A stretch of DNA of 37,179 bases from Alicyclobacillus sacchari (GCF_004366795.1 NZ_SORF01000017.1:1-37179); one strand, 5' to 3'; positions 7,400 through 15,546 are shown, counted from the stretch's first letter. Notes: a model not told the origin generated them from the letters alone. Numbers and translations are program-made.

Positions 7400-8326
7400 T
7401 TAATGTGTCCGCAAACGCGTCACGTCGTACCCCAAACCCTCCAGCTTGCGCTCGAAACGAGGCGGGATGGGCGCAAATAGGTCAAGTTGGTTGGGCAACT
7501 GCAAATGTGCGGCATGTAAGAAGAATGACTCACCACGCATCGGGCGTGCACCGTACTTGATGTCTCCAACAAGCGGATGACCAATATGCGCCAGGTGCGC
7601 TCGAATTTGGTGGGTACGCCCGGTTTCGAGTCGCACTCGCAACAATGTTGTGCCACTGCTCTGTGCAAGTGGCTCGTAATGGGTCGCACTGCGTTTCCCA
7701 CCGTCGTCATCGACACGGGTGACCGCGCCTTCGCGCGTCAAGGCGGCTGCGACTGATCCCGGTCGCCGCACCGCGCCTTCGACAAGGGCCCAATACTCCT
7801 TGATGACATCCCCACTTTGGAATGCTTGTGACCACCGCCTGGCGGCACGCGACGTCTTGGCAAAGACGATGAGACCGCTCGTATTGCGGTCGAGCCGGTG
7901 CACTGGCGCGGGGTGAAATGCCTCTCCTGCACGGGAAGGTCTCTTGGCATATACATAGGCCTCGACGCGGGCCTGCAGTGTCGAGGCATATTCCCCTTCC
8001 GCAGCATGGACGAGGACACCCACAGGTTTATTCACGACAAGAATTTCGGCATCCTCATACAAAACCTCGATATCCTTGCTGATCCCGGCATATTTTGGCC
8101 TCTTTGGTCTGCTTAGGTTCGCAAAGTCGCCCTCGGCCATGTACAAATGGACCACATCACCCTCGGCGAGAACGGTCTCCTGTTTTGCACGCTTACCATT
8201 GACCTTAACGCGGCCTGTGCGAATACATTTATAAATTCCCGAAAGCGGCATACCCGGCAGGAGCAAGCGCAACCACTTATGTACCGGTTTGCCATCATCC
8301 ACGTTTCCAATTTGAATTTCGACCAA
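7400..8326 (-). CDS. RluA/RluD-family RNA pseudouridine synthase with S4 domain
   Basis: This protein of about 308 residues converts uridine to pseudouridine in rRNA or tRNA. An N-terminal S4-like RNA-binding part (G-K-P-V-H-K-W-L-R-L-L-L-P-G to V-K-V-N-G-K-R-A) precedes the catalytic domain. That domain carries V-H-R-L-D-R-N-T-S-G-L-I-V-F-A-K-T (catalytic Asp) and R-L-E-T-G-R-T-H-Q-I-R-A-H-L. I chose the TTG at 8326 because GGGGTGAT lies four bases upstream and the protein then starts where the S4 domain starts. The longer frame to 8377 has no ribosome-binding site. It ends eight bases from the convergent thioesterase stop. The target uridine cannot be told from the sequence. Confidence 0.9.
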   Translation of the reverse strand: MVEIQIGNVDDGKPVHKWLRLLLPGMPLSGIYKCIRTGRVKVNGKRAKQETVLAEGDVVHLYMAEGDFANLSRPKRPKYAGISKDIEVLYEDAEILVVNKPVGVLVHAAEGEYASTLQARVEAYVYAKRPSRAGEAFHPAPVHRLDRNTSGLIVFAKTSRAARRWSQAFQSGDVIKEYWALVEGAVRRPGSVAAALTREGAVTRVDDDGGKRSATHYEPLAQSSGTTLLRVRLETGRTHQIRAHLAHIGHPLVGDIKYGARPMRGESFFLHAAHLQLPNQLDLFAPIPPRFERKLEGLGYDVTRLRTH

Positions 8327-8419
8327 CGCTATCACCCCAATGATGGACGTCTCCAATGAACAAGTATGGTAGCACACAGTGGTCGAATAGGCGAATCCGG
8401 GATGATGACGCCCCTCCTT

Positions 8420-9127
8420 TTACCAATTTCCCCCACGGGCCAGGCGTTGTGTCGTCTGTCCGTCATGTAAGCGGTAGTAATAGAGAATCTCTGGGATGTT
8501 TTCGACGATCGCGCCGCGCGTGACATACCTTGCGATGAATTCAAAATCCGACGCGGCTCCGAACGCCCTCGTCCACCCGCCGATGGCATCAAAGGCCGTT
8601 CCTCGCATTAAAACCGTTCCATCACAAACACAATGCATACCGCACGCATAGGCTTCACGAATTTCCTCGCGGCCAAAACGCAACCATCCGGAAAACACAG
8701 GCGTTGACATTGCTGGATCCCCTACAAATGTCGCGTAGTTGGTTCCTACCAGGTCGACGTCTGGATTTGCTCGCATATAAGCGACCTGTTGTTCGATCCG
8801 GTTGGGCGATGAAATGTCATCTGCAGCCTGACACGCGATAAACTCGCCCTGTGCCAAAAACATGCCACACGTTGCACTTCCAGGTTGCTTGACGTTGCGC
8901 GGCAAACGCAGGTACACGAATGCTTTGGCGGATAATTGCTTTCCGTGCCTTGCTTGCCACGTTGCCACCCACCCCGGGCAATCGTCCGTGGAGCAGTCAT
9001 CGACGACAATAATCTCCAGCGAACGGTAGGTTTGCGCAAGCAGACTGTCCAGACAATCCTCGAGATAAGGCAAAGCATTATACACCGGAATGACCACGCT
9101 CACCAAACCTGGTATCCGTTGATACAT
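8420..9127 (-). CDS. Family 2 glycosyltransferase
   Basis: A short (about 235 residues) cytoplasmic GT-A enzyme. Near the N-terminus it has V-S-V-V-I-P-V-Y-N and L-E-I-I-V-V-D-D-C-S-T-D-D. The acidic pair for nucleotide-sugar/metal binding is in C-Q-A-A-D-D-I-S, where many GT2 enzymes have L-D-A-D-D. Later, F-G-A-A-S-D-F-E-F-I-A-R-Y supplies the usual E/D catalytic region. The ATG at 9127 follows GGGGGGTGA, whereas the ATG at 9154 has no such site. It is divergent from the nucleotide-sugar operon at 9310 and probably adds a sugar to the same glycan (inference). No membrane helix is present. Confidence 0.85.
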   Translation of the reverse strand: MYQRIPGLVSVVIPVYNALPYLEDCLDSLLAQTYRSLEIIVVDDCSTDDCPGWVATWQARHGKQLSAKAFVYLRLPRNVKQPGSATCGMFLAQGEFIACQAADDISSPNRIEQQVAYMRANPDVDLVGTNYATFVGDPAMSTPVFSGWLRFGREEIREAYACGMHCVCDGTVLMRGTAFDAIGGWTRAFGAASDFEFIARYVTRGAIVENIPEILYYYRLHDGQTTQRLARGGNW

Positions 9128-9227
9128 AGGTTCACCCCCCTTGTCTCCTTCCAACGTACGCCAATTGGCAAGATACCGAAAAGGCGGTTGTCCTCATGTA
9201 GCGTAGACCATTGTTCCAATACCAGTT

Positions 9228-9257
9228 GAAGGGTATGGAAATCCATGTCATACCTTC
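9228..9257. promoter_or_regulatory. Inverted repeat between divergent glycan genes
   Basis: GAAGGGTATG at 9228 and CATACCTTC ending at 9257 form a near-perfect inverted repeat (one unpaired G) about 50 bp upstream of the epimerase start and 100 bp from the GT2 start. It could be an operator or a leader hairpin. No hexamer pair was clear enough to choose. Confidence 0.3.
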
Positions 9258-9309
9258 CAAACCAGCATAACTCTAAAGGAGATACATTTCTTTCCGAAGG
9301 GGGAAGCTC

Positions 9310-10401
9310 ATGAAAATTCTCACCTTATGCGGCACGAGACCCGAGATCATCCGACTTAGCCTGATCGTGCGAAGGCTTGATGAGGCCACGCATGACCATG
9401 TGCTCGTGTTTAGCGGTCAAAATCATCAGCGTTTCCTGTCTGATATTTTCTTTGAGCAACTTGATCTGCGGCGACCCGACATCTGTCTCGGTGCGGACAA
9501 AGGGACGGTTGGCAATCAACTGGGGCACATGTTCCGTGCGTTTGAAACGGTCCTCCTGACCCACCGACCAGACGCTGTGCTCGTCCTGGGAGATACGAAT
9601 ACCGCATTGTGCGCCATCATCGCTGAGCGTTTTGGCATTCCGGTTTACCACATGGAAGCCGGAAACCGCTGCTACGACCGCACGGTTCCAGAGGAAATCA
9701 ATCGGCGTGTGATCGACGCGATCGCGTCATTCAACCTGCCATACACCGCCATGAGCCGTGACACTCTGCTGCGCGAAGGCATCGCCCCACAGCGGATCTG
9801 GATTTCCGGTAACCCGATTTATGAAGTGTTGCAAACATATGGCCCACAGATCGATGCCAGTGACATCGTGGATCGGCTAGGACTAGAGCCACACCGCTAC
9901 TGCGTTGTCACCGTGCATAGAGCGGAAAATGTCGATCGCGCTGACCGCTTGCAGGCCATCGTCGATGCGCTCCAACGTGTGGCCAATCGCTTCGACGTGC
10001 CGATCGTAATCAGCCTGCATCCGCATACGCGCGACCGCCTGCAGTACTTTCACATACCACTCGCCGATCCGCGTTTCATCGTGCTGGACCCACTTGGACT
10101 CTTCGACTTTGTGCAACTGCAGAAACAAGCTTGGTGTGTACTGACCGACAGCGGAACAGTCCAGGAGGAATGTTGCATCCTGCATGTGCCGGCGGTAACC
10201 ATTCGGCGCAGTACCGAACGCCCGGAAACCGTTCTCTGCGGAAGCAATGTCGTCGCCGGCCACGACCCAAATCACATCACTGCGTGTGTCGAACACATGA
10301 CAAGGTCGTCCCGCGACTGGGTTTGTCCCGAAGGATATTGCGACCCCAATGTATCAAGAAAAGTGGTTCAGTGGTTGACAGGGGGGCTTAGTTATGTTTG
10401 A
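9310..10401 (+). CDS. wecB: UDP-sugar 2-epimerase (FnlC/QnlC/CapG subtype)
   Basis: This 363-residue enzyme belongs to the non-hydrolysing UDP-GlcNAc 2-epimerase family (family-level symbol wecB). It begins L-T-L-C-G-T-R-P-E-I-I-R and has V-L-V-L-G-D-T-N-T-A-L and V-T-V-H-R-A-E-N-V-D. The segment H-M-E-A-G-N-R-C-Y-D-R-T-V-P-E-E-I-N-R-R differs from the H-V-E-A-G-L-R-T form of true WecB. By recollection it matches FnlC/CapG/WbjD enzymes, which act on a 6-deoxy-talosamine nucleotide as the last step to L-fucosamine or L-quinovosamine. A GAAGGGGGAAG Shine-Dalgarno precedes the ATG. The stop overlaps the next start by eight bases, showing translational coupling. Confidence 0.9.
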   Translation: MKILTLCGTRPEIIRLSLIVRRLDEATHDHVLVFSGQNHQRFLSDIFFEQLDLRRPDICLGADKGTVGNQLGHMFRAFETVLLTHRPDAVLVLGDTNTALCAIIAERFGIPVYHMEAGNRCYDRTVPEEINRRVIDAIASFNLPYTAMSRDTLLREGIAPQRIWISGNPIYEVLQTYGPQIDASDIVDRLGLEPHRYCVVTVHRAENVDRADRLQAIVDALQRVANRFDVPIVISLHPHTRDRLQYFHIPLADPRFIVLDPLGLFDFVQLQKQAWCVLTDSGTVQEECCILHVPAVTIRRSTERPETVLCGSNVVAGHDPNHITACVEHMTRSSRDWVCPEGYCDPNVSRKVVQWLTGGLSYV

Positions 10402-11383
10402 AGGTCAAACCGTGGTCATCACCGGAGGTACCGGTTCGTGGGGAAAGCAACTGACACGCACCCTGTTGACCTATCGCCCACAAGCGATTCGCATTCTCTC
10501 GCGCAATGAGTTTTCCCAGGTCGAAATGGAACGTGCATTTGCCGACACGGACCACCTTCAATTTTTCATCGGCGATGTTCGCGATCCCGATGCGGTACGC
10601 AAAGTTTGTGCGGGTGCGGATTACGTGTTCCACCTCGCAGCGCTCAAGCACGTCCCTGTCTGCGAACGTCACCCGCGCGAGGCGATGAAGACAAACATTC
10701 TCGGCACGCAAAACGTCATCCAAGCCAGTATCGAATGCGGTGTGAAAAAGGTGATCGACGTTTCGACGGACAAGGCTGTCGAGCCTATCAACCTGTATGG
10801 CATGACCAAAGCGCTTGGCGAGAAACTCATGCTGCAAGCCAACGCGGCAAACCACCACACGCGTTTTGTCTGCATTCGGGGCGGCAACGTTTTGGGCAGC
10901 AACGGCAGTGTTGTACCACTGTTCGTCCGTCAGATCCAAACTGGCCGTCCCATCACGTTAACGTCACGCGATATGACACGTTTCTTTCTCACCATCGAAG
11001 ACGCCATCGATCTCCTCATCCACGCCACGGCGCTGTCAGTGGGAGGGGAAACGTTTGTGATGCGCATGAAATCTTGCCGGATGATCGATCTGGCATGCGT
11101 GATCGCAGAGTATTACGGTCAACAGACCCCTGTCATTGAGGAAATCGGGATTCGGCCCGGGGAGAAATTACACGAGGTACTCGTCTCACGACAGGAAGCT
11201 CCGCGCACGCAGAGACTGGACGACCGCTACTTCGTCGTGCTGCCAATGGAACCAAGTACCGCTCTCCTCGACAAGTATGGACACCTCGATCCGCTCGCGA
11301 TGCCAAGCTATGAATCCAATATGCAATTGTTGTCTCGAGAGGGTATTCGTGCACTGTTGCAACGAGGAGGTTTCTTGCCGTGA
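10394..11383 (+). CDS. UDP-GlcNAc 4,6-dehydratase/5-epimerase (FnlA/CapE-like SDR)
   Basis: This 329-residue extended short-chain dehydrogenase binds NAD through T-G-G-T-G-S-W-G-K-Q-L near its start. The catalytic residues typical of the inverting dehydratases are visible: D-V-S-T-D-K-A-V-E-P-I-N-L-Y-G-M-T-K gives Thr-Asp-Lys and the Tyr. R-G-G-N-V-L-G-S-N-G-S-V-V-P-L-F and I-G-I-R-P-G-E-K-L-H-E-V-L are family hallmarks. It should convert UDP-GlcNAc to a 4-keto-6-deoxy-L sugar. It starts inside the upstream epimerase gene and its stop overlaps the GTG start of the reductase gene, so the three proteins are made from one message. Confidence 0.9.
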   Translation: MFEGQTVVITGGTGSWGKQLTRTLLTYRPQAIRILSRNEFSQVEMERAFADTDHLQFFIGDVRDPDAVRKVCAGADYVFHLAALKHVPVCERHPREAMKTNILGTQNVIQASIECGVKKVIDVSTDKAVEPINLYGMTKALGEKLMLQANAANHHTRFVCIRGGNVLGSNGSVVPLFVRQIQTGRPITLTSRDMTRFFLTIEDAIDLLIHATALSVGGETFVMRMKSCRMIDLACVIAEYYGQQTPVIEEIGIRPGEKLHEVLVSRQEAPRTQRLDDRYFVVLPMEPSTALLDKYGHLDPLAMPSYESNMQLLSREGIRALLQRGGFLP

Positions 11384-12225
11384 AGATTCTCATCCTAGGA
11401 GCGGGTGGGATGGCTGGGCATGTGATGTATGAATACTTCTACAGATGCGGTATTCATGAGACCGTTGGGACTGTCTGGCACACCCGCCCGCAGTGGGCGG
11501 ATCTTTCCAACAACCCCATGATACGTCTGGATGTGCGCGACACCCCGCGCGTACATGCGCTTTTTGAAGCGGTTCGCCCAGACGTCGTCGTGAATGCGAT
11601 AGGAATACTGCCGGCTGTCGCGAATCGGGACAGTGCGACAGCGATTCATATCAATTCACTGTTTCCGCATGAATTAGTAACAATCTGTAACACCTACAAC
11701 TGTCGCCTTATTCACATTAGCACAGACTGCGTGTTTGACGGTTCAAAAGGCATGTACACGGAACGCGATGTGCCAGACGGATACACGATGTATGGAAGGA
11801 CCAAAGCACTAGGGGAGATTATCGACGACCGTCATCTCACGATCCGTACCTCCATCGTCGGGCCCGAGCAGAAAAGAGACGGAACAGGGTTGCTCGCGTG
11901 GTTCTTGCGACAACATGGGGCGGTTCCTGGCTATCGAAACGCAATTTGGAACGGTGTGACCACACTGCAACTCGCCAAAGCCGTCGACTGGGCGCTGACG
12001 CGCCCAGTTGCAGGGCTCGTCCATTTGACAGGGCCACACCCCATCTCCAAATACGAACTGCTGCGCTTGTTTCAGCAGACTTGGCACCAATCCGACCGCG
12101 AGATCATCCCTGTTGCGGAACCCAGGGTCGATCGAACGCTACAAAATACGCGCTCGGATTTTCGCCCGAACGTCCCCTCCTACCACGAGATGATTTCCGA
12201 TCTCGCTCATTGGTACAAGTATTAG
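11380..12225 (+). CDS. RmlD-like nucleotide-sugar 4-reductase
   Basis: This 281-residue SDR enzyme resembles dTDP-4-dehydrorhamnose reductase. It has I-L-I-L-G-A-G-G-M-A-G-H-V-M at the cofactor site, V-V-N-A-I-G-I-L-P-A-V-A, and H-I-S-T-D-C-V-F-D-G-S-K-G-M-Y-T-E followed by M-Y-G-R-T-K-A-L-G-E with the Tyr and Lys. It has no C-terminal cupin domain, unlike CapF/FnlB of the L-fucosamine pathway. A single-domain RmlD-like partner is typical of the UDP-L-quinovosamine route (QnlB/WbvR), so the operon more probably makes that sugar (inference). The GTG start is preceded by GAGGAGG and overlaps the previous stop. The stop overlaps the convergent GT4 gene by four bases. Confidence 0.85.
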   Translation: MKILILGAGGMAGHVMYEYFYRCGIHETVGTVWHTRPQWADLSNNPMIRLDVRDTPRVHALFEAVRPDVVVNAIGILPAVANRDSATAIHINSLFPHELVTICNTYNCRLIHISTDCVFDGSKGMYTERDVPDGYTMYGRTKALGEIIDDRHLTIRTSIVGPEQKRDGTGLLAWFLRQHGAVPGYRNAIWNGVTTLQLAKAVDWALTRPVAGLVHLTGPHPISKYELLRLFQQTWHQSDREIIPVAEPRVDRTLQNTRSDFRPNVPSYHEMISDLAHWYKY

Positions 12226-13358
12226 CTGCGGGTGGCGTTTCCCCCCACCCGCTCATACAACGCAATCAGCGGCTCACACGTCTTCTCAAGCGCGAAACGC
12301 TCGGCAACCCACTCTCGACCCGAGTTTCCAACTACAGGAAGAGCACCCCGCATGGCTGTCACTTGCTTCATGGCCCGGGTTAGGGCGGATCGCGTAGCCG
12401 GTTCAACGGCTTCGTGATCGCCAAAATACATGTTCCAGGCAAGTTCAAAACGCGCGGGCTCGATGAGGCCGACAAAACCGTGCGATCCCGCTGCAATCAC
12501 CGGCTTGCCTGCAGCCATAGCTTCAAGCGCGACCCGACCTGTCCCCACCACGGCATCCGCCAAACAGTACAATTTATTCATTTCATCATATCCACCCAGC
12601 ACATGAATCCAAGGCTGGTGCTTCCTTGCGTTAAACTTGGCCGCAAAACGCTCCAATTCAACTTGGCGAGCACCGCTGCCGACCACCAACGCGTGAACGT
12701 TCCGAAATATCTTGCGCACACCGACAGCGGCAAGAAGGAAAGTCTTGGCGATTTGCGCTTTCTCCCAAGCGATTCTCCCAGTATATAACCAGATAAACGC
12801 GTCGTCAGGCAGGCCAAATGTGCTCCGCAGACCACTTGCATCGAGCGGGTGAAATTCATCCAGATCGACTCCGTTGGGGATGATGATGGGTTCATACCCC
12901 CAACTGCGAAGTAAGGCTTCAAGCGGTGGACTGACCACGACGATGCCAGCAGCGCCTGAAAGGATGGGTGCAAGCTGCTCTGGATCCTCATACGTGCCAT
13001 GCACGGTATACACAAACGGAATTCCTCGTTCCTGTGCAACGGCCAAGGCCGCCAAACCGGACGGCAGTTGGTGAGCATGAACGAGATCGACATGTTCCTG
13101 AGTCATCACACCGCGCAAAATGGACATGGTCTCTTGCCGATAGCTGTCCGCAGGCACCGTCAACGTCGACCAAGCGGGCTTAGGCAAACGCACGTTCGGG
13201 ATATGAAGATCTCGGACTCGCGCCAGCAACGGACCATCCGAAGCTGCCACCACAACGTTCACATGCAGGCGCAGAAGCATCTTTGCAATCGATAAGACGT
13301 GTGTTTCCGTGCCACCAAGGTTCCATTCATCCAAAACCATGAGGACGCGCATACGCAT
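12222..13358 (-). CDS. Family 4 glycosyltransferase
   Basis: This GT-B enzyme of about 378 residues has an N-terminal acceptor domain (M-V-L-D-E-W-N-L-G-G-T-E-T-H-V-L-S-I-A) and a C-terminal donor domain. F-I-W-L-Y-T-G-R-I-A-W-E-K-A, I-I-P-N-G-V-D-L-D-E-F-H and A-L-E-A-M-A-A-G-K-P-V-I-A-A-G-S are the usual GT4 landmarks. The acidic residue of the EX7E motif is kept only in part around G-T-G-R-V-A-L-E-A-M. The ATG at 13358 follows GGGAGGTGG, so longer frames to 13397 are not used. It faces the nucleotide-sugar operon, with a four-base tail-to-tail overlap. Confidence 0.88.
   Translation of the reverse strand: MRMRVLMVLDEWNLGGTETHVLSIAKMLLRLHVNVVVAASDGPLLARVRDLHIPNVRLPKPAWSTLTVPADSYRQETMSILRGVMTQEHVDLVHAHQLPSGLAALAVAQERGIPFVYTVHGTYEDPEQLAPILSGAAGIVVVSPPLEALLRSWGYEPIIIPNGVDLDEFHPLDASGLRSTFGLPDDAFIWLYTGRIAWEKAQIAKTFLLAAVGVRKIFRNVHALVVGSGARQVELERFAAKFNARKHQPWIHVLGGYDEMNKLYCLADAVVGTGRVALEAMAAGKPVIAAGSHGFVGLIEPARFELAWNMYFGDHEAVEPATRSALTRAMKQVTAMRGALPVVGNSGREWVAERFALEKTCEPLIALYERVGGNATRS
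12228..12252. terminator. GC-rich hairpin at the convergent gene ends
   Basis: GCGGGTGG and CCACCCGC form an 8-bp stem with a 9-nt loop, immediately after the reductase stop and inside the 3' end of the GT4 gene. No U-tract follows on either strand, so termination there would be weak or factor-assisted. Confidence 0.3.
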
Positions 13359-13539
13359 GGTCCACCTCCCGTAAAGAGAACTCATGTCAAACAGCATGTA
13401 TTTTGCTTACCATTCCTTGTATGATGTTACATCCTATTTTGCCTCAGACGTACATCTGGTAAGTCAGGAGCGTCTCCCCAATGGGGATGTCTCCACGCAC
13501 TGGTTATCCAATTTTTATCTCTATAGTTACTTATACGTG

Positions 13540-13566
13540 GAATATGAATGGACACACCCATACAAC
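13540..13566 (+). promoter_or_regulatory. Possible sporulation (sigma-E-like) promoter
   Basis: GAATATG at 13540-13546 and CATACAAC at 13559-13566 resemble the sigma-E boxes KMATATT and CATACAMT at six of seven and seven of eight positions. They precede the ATG at 13597. The 12-bp spacer is about two bases short of the usual length, so this is tentative. The rest of 13359-13596 holds no gene that I can support. Confidence 0.3.
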
Positions 13567-13596
13567 TGGTACAAACTCGAAGAAAGGATGATGGGC

Positions 13597-13998
13597 ATGG
13601 CACAACTTCGTTTGCCTGGCCAAACTGCCGCTGAGCGTGCGCAGGTTCTGATTCAGGCGGTCGAGGAAGCATTGACCAACGTGACACAAACGTTGAATCA
13701 AAACGGTTTAACAACCGCCACCTCGACCTTGACCAACACGCTCAACAGCATACTGACCTCTCTTGAAAACCTGCTTGCAAGTCTGACAAGCACGTTGTCA
13801 AACACGACGTCGCGGCCGACGACTGTGATCGGCGTCCTGCAAAAGTTCCTTGACCAGCCAGTCACGATCACGACACCGTTTGACACCCTGACTGGCACAC
13901 TGACCTCGCTGCAATCGGACTTTGCTTCGTTAGTCGAACCGTCCGGCAGTATGGTGCTGATTCCGCTTAGCCGGATCCAATCTATCCAGCAGGCTTAA
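13597..13998 (+). CDS. Small DUF2642-like protein with a Thr/Leu/Asn-rich coiled region
   Basis: This 133-residue protein has an N-terminal helix (T-A-A-E-R-A-Q-V-L-I-Q-A-V-E-E-A-L), then a region with repeated T-L-T-N-T-L-N and S-L-T-S-T-L-S patterns. Its C-terminal strands, V-T-I-T-T-P-F-D-T-L-T-G-T-L-T-S-L and M-V-L-I-P-L-S-R-I-Q-S-I, fit the small Sm-like barrel of DUF2642/YuzF-type spore-coat-associated proteins. That assignment is by pattern, not by search. The ATG at 13597 has GAAAGGA eight bases upstream. The frame extends to 13384, but the extension is low-complexity intergenic sequence. The next gene has the same C-terminal pattern. A spore-surface role is inferred. Confidence 0.65.
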   Translation: MAQLRLPGQTAAERAQVLIQAVEEALTNVTQTLNQNGLTTATSTLTNTLNSILTSLENLLASLTSTLSNTTSRPTTVIGVLQKFLDQPVTITTPFDTLTGTLTSLQSDFASLVEPSGSMVLIPLSRIQSIQQA

Positions 13999-14026
13999 GC
14001 TGAGCTTTGGATGAGGAGGGGATTGT

Positions 14027-14245
14027 ATGAACTTGCAGTCTACATTTGTGAATACGCTGAATCAACTGCTTGGACAAACGGTGGAAATTGCTCTGGGCAA
14101 TAACTTGATGGAAGCCGTTATCAGCTTCGCTGGAAACGAAATTCTCGCCGTCGTCGAGCTTGGAACTGGTGGGTACGGATACGGCTCCAATCTTTTGACC
14201 ACTTACATTGCCCTGTCCGCTGTCGACTTCATCCGCATTCTGTAA
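14027..14245 (+). CDS. 72-residue DUF2642-like protein, paralogue of its neighbour
   Basis: It starts 28 bases after the previous stop, behind a strong GAGGAGGGG site. Strands V-E-I-A-L-G-N-N-L-M-E-A-V-I-S-F-A-G-N-E-I-L-A-V-V-E-L and the ending Y-I-A-L-S-A-V-D-F-I-R-I-L parallel the C-terminal barrel of the 13597 gene (I-P-L-S-R-I-Q-S-I). It therefore looks like the barrel alone, without the coiled front part. The G-G-Y-G-Y-G-S-N insert is glycine/tyrosine-rich as in coat proteins. No enzyme motif is present. Confidence 0.65.
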   Translation: MNLQSTFVNTLNQLLGQTVEIALGNNLMEAVISFAGNEILAVVELGTGGYGYGSNLLTTYIALSAVDFIRIL

Positions 14246-14250
14246 ACCGC

Positions 14251-14281
14251 AGTCGCCGGGTGGCCCTTGCCCCCGGCGACT
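14251..14281 (+). terminator. Perfect 10-bp hairpin after the small protein genes
   Basis: AGTCGCCGGG and CCCGGCGACT form a perfect stem with an 11-nt loop, five bases after the 14245 stop. Only TTA follows, so it may trim or stabilise the upstream mRNA or partly terminate, lowering expression of the glycosyltransferase at 14302. Confidence 0.45.
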
Positions 14282-14301
14282 TATACAGTAGGAGTGAGCG
14301 T

Positions 14302-15546
14302 ATGTATCGTGCAATCGTATTCACGTCGGCATCTATCCCAATTTGGCAACCTACAGTGCATTCCATGTTGCGTCATGGCTGGCGGGGCGAAGACATATCG
14401 CTCGTCATGTTGGACAACACGGCAAAATTGCCACAGGTGACTGGCAGACTCGGCACGGCTGCCTGGTCGCTGGAAGAGTTCGCGCGCACCATTGATCACA
14501 ATACGATGTATGTGTTGTTATGCGCTGGTGAGCGGCTCGCAGAAGGAGCAACATTTGAATGGTTTGCGGCGCAAGCGCATCGAGTCGTGACGATTCGTCA
14601 CGACGATGGCATGGGCAGCCGCGTGCTGGCAATTCGGGGAGACGCGCTTTTGGCGTGCTGGAAACGAGCAGCTTATCTACTTCGGGTCGATCCGGTATCT
14701 GCGCTTTGCGCCTGGGCCGAATCGGTGCTAAACAACGAAACGTGTATACTTGCGAGCCGATCCCTTAGCTCTGCTCGCTGCGACCGACTCCTGCAGGACT
14801 ATCGTTTCCAATTGGCGCAGGCTCCCCGCTCACGGAACTCCGTTTGGCCAACCGTCGCGATCGCGCTTGTCAACCACAACATGCGGCCGCACGTGTCCAT
14901 GGCTCTAGCTTCCATCGAAGCGCAAATTGATGATCTCGCCGAAGTTTGGCTGGTTGACGATGGATCGTCGGACGGTTCACAAACCCTTCTTCAGGCTTTT
15001 TCGGAGCGAGTGTGTTGCGCATCGCTCGTCAGCCTGCCACAGAACGTGGGCAAGGCTCGTGCTGCGAACGTCGCACTTCAACAGATACAAACGGATTTCA
15101 TTCTCGAACTCGACGCAGATGACTGGTTAGATCCGGGCGCCGTGCGCACCATTCGCAGCCACCTATCGAACCTGGACGGCGAGATCGACATGTTGTACGG
15201 AAACATGCGCAACTGGCGAATCGATTCCCGCGGTGCTTATCGGGTGACAGGCCTACAGAAAGGTGGGCCATTACAAACGACCAAGCAACTCGCTCTATGC
15301 CGGTTCCCGCTTGGACCGCGCGTATATCGGACATCGACGTTAAAAACGGTGGGTGGTTTTCCCATCCTTTCGTTTGCCAACGGACGCCTTTATGAAGATG
15401 TCGCTTTGATACGCGAACTGTTAGAAGTCGGGCGGATCGAATACCGGGACTTCACTGTGTACAACCGCTTGCTGCATCGACACAGCATTACCCACCAACA
15501 CGTGAACCTGTGGCCCGCGTTTGTTGATATGTACTTAACCCGGTGA
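14302..15546 (+). CDS. Two-domain protein with a C-terminal GT2 glycosyltransferase
   Basis: This protein has about 414 residues. Residues 1-180 form an unrecognised domain (Y-R-A-I-V-F-T-S-A-S-I-P, then W-S-L-E-E-F-A-R-T-I-D). From about residue 185 a GT-A fold begins: V-A-I-A-L-V-N-H-N-M-R-P, A-E-V-W-L-V-D-D-G-S-S-D-G-S, N-V-G-K-A-R-A-A-N and F-I-L-E-L-D-A-D-D-W-L, with the D-A-D acidic motif. The later G-R-L-Y-E-D-V-A-L-I fits the catalytic E-D. The ATG at 14302 follows TAGGAGTGAG. It lies 57 bases after the small spore-coat-like gene, which suggests a linked surface glycan role. Its last 59 bases are antisense to the pabBC 3' end. Confidence 0.82.
   Translation: MYRAIVFTSASIPIWQPTVHSMLRHGWRGEDISLVMLDNTAKLPQVTGRLGTAAWSLEEFARTIDHNTMYVLLCAGERLAEGATFEWFAAQAHRVVTIRHDDGMGSRVLAIRGDALLACWKRAAYLLRVDPVSALCAWAESVLNNETCILASRSLSSARCDRLLQDYRFQLAQAPRSRNSVWPTVAIALVNHNMRPHVSMALASIEAQIDDLAEVWLVDDGSSDGSQTLLQAFSERVCCASLVSLPQNVGKARAANVALQQIQTDFILELDADDWLDPGAVRTIRSHLSNLDGEIDMLYGNMRNWRIDSRGAYRVTGLQKGGPLQTTKQLALCRFPLGPRVYRTSTLKTVGGFPILSFANGRLYEDVALIRELLEVGRIEYRDFTVYNRLLHRHSITHQHVNLWPAFVDMYLTR

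Noticed and set aside
13384-13596. N-terminal extension of the DUF2642-like gene
   Set aside because: It is Tyr/Ser-rich intergenic sequence, starts inside the GT4 leader and lacks a ribosome-binding site; the ATG at 13597 has one.
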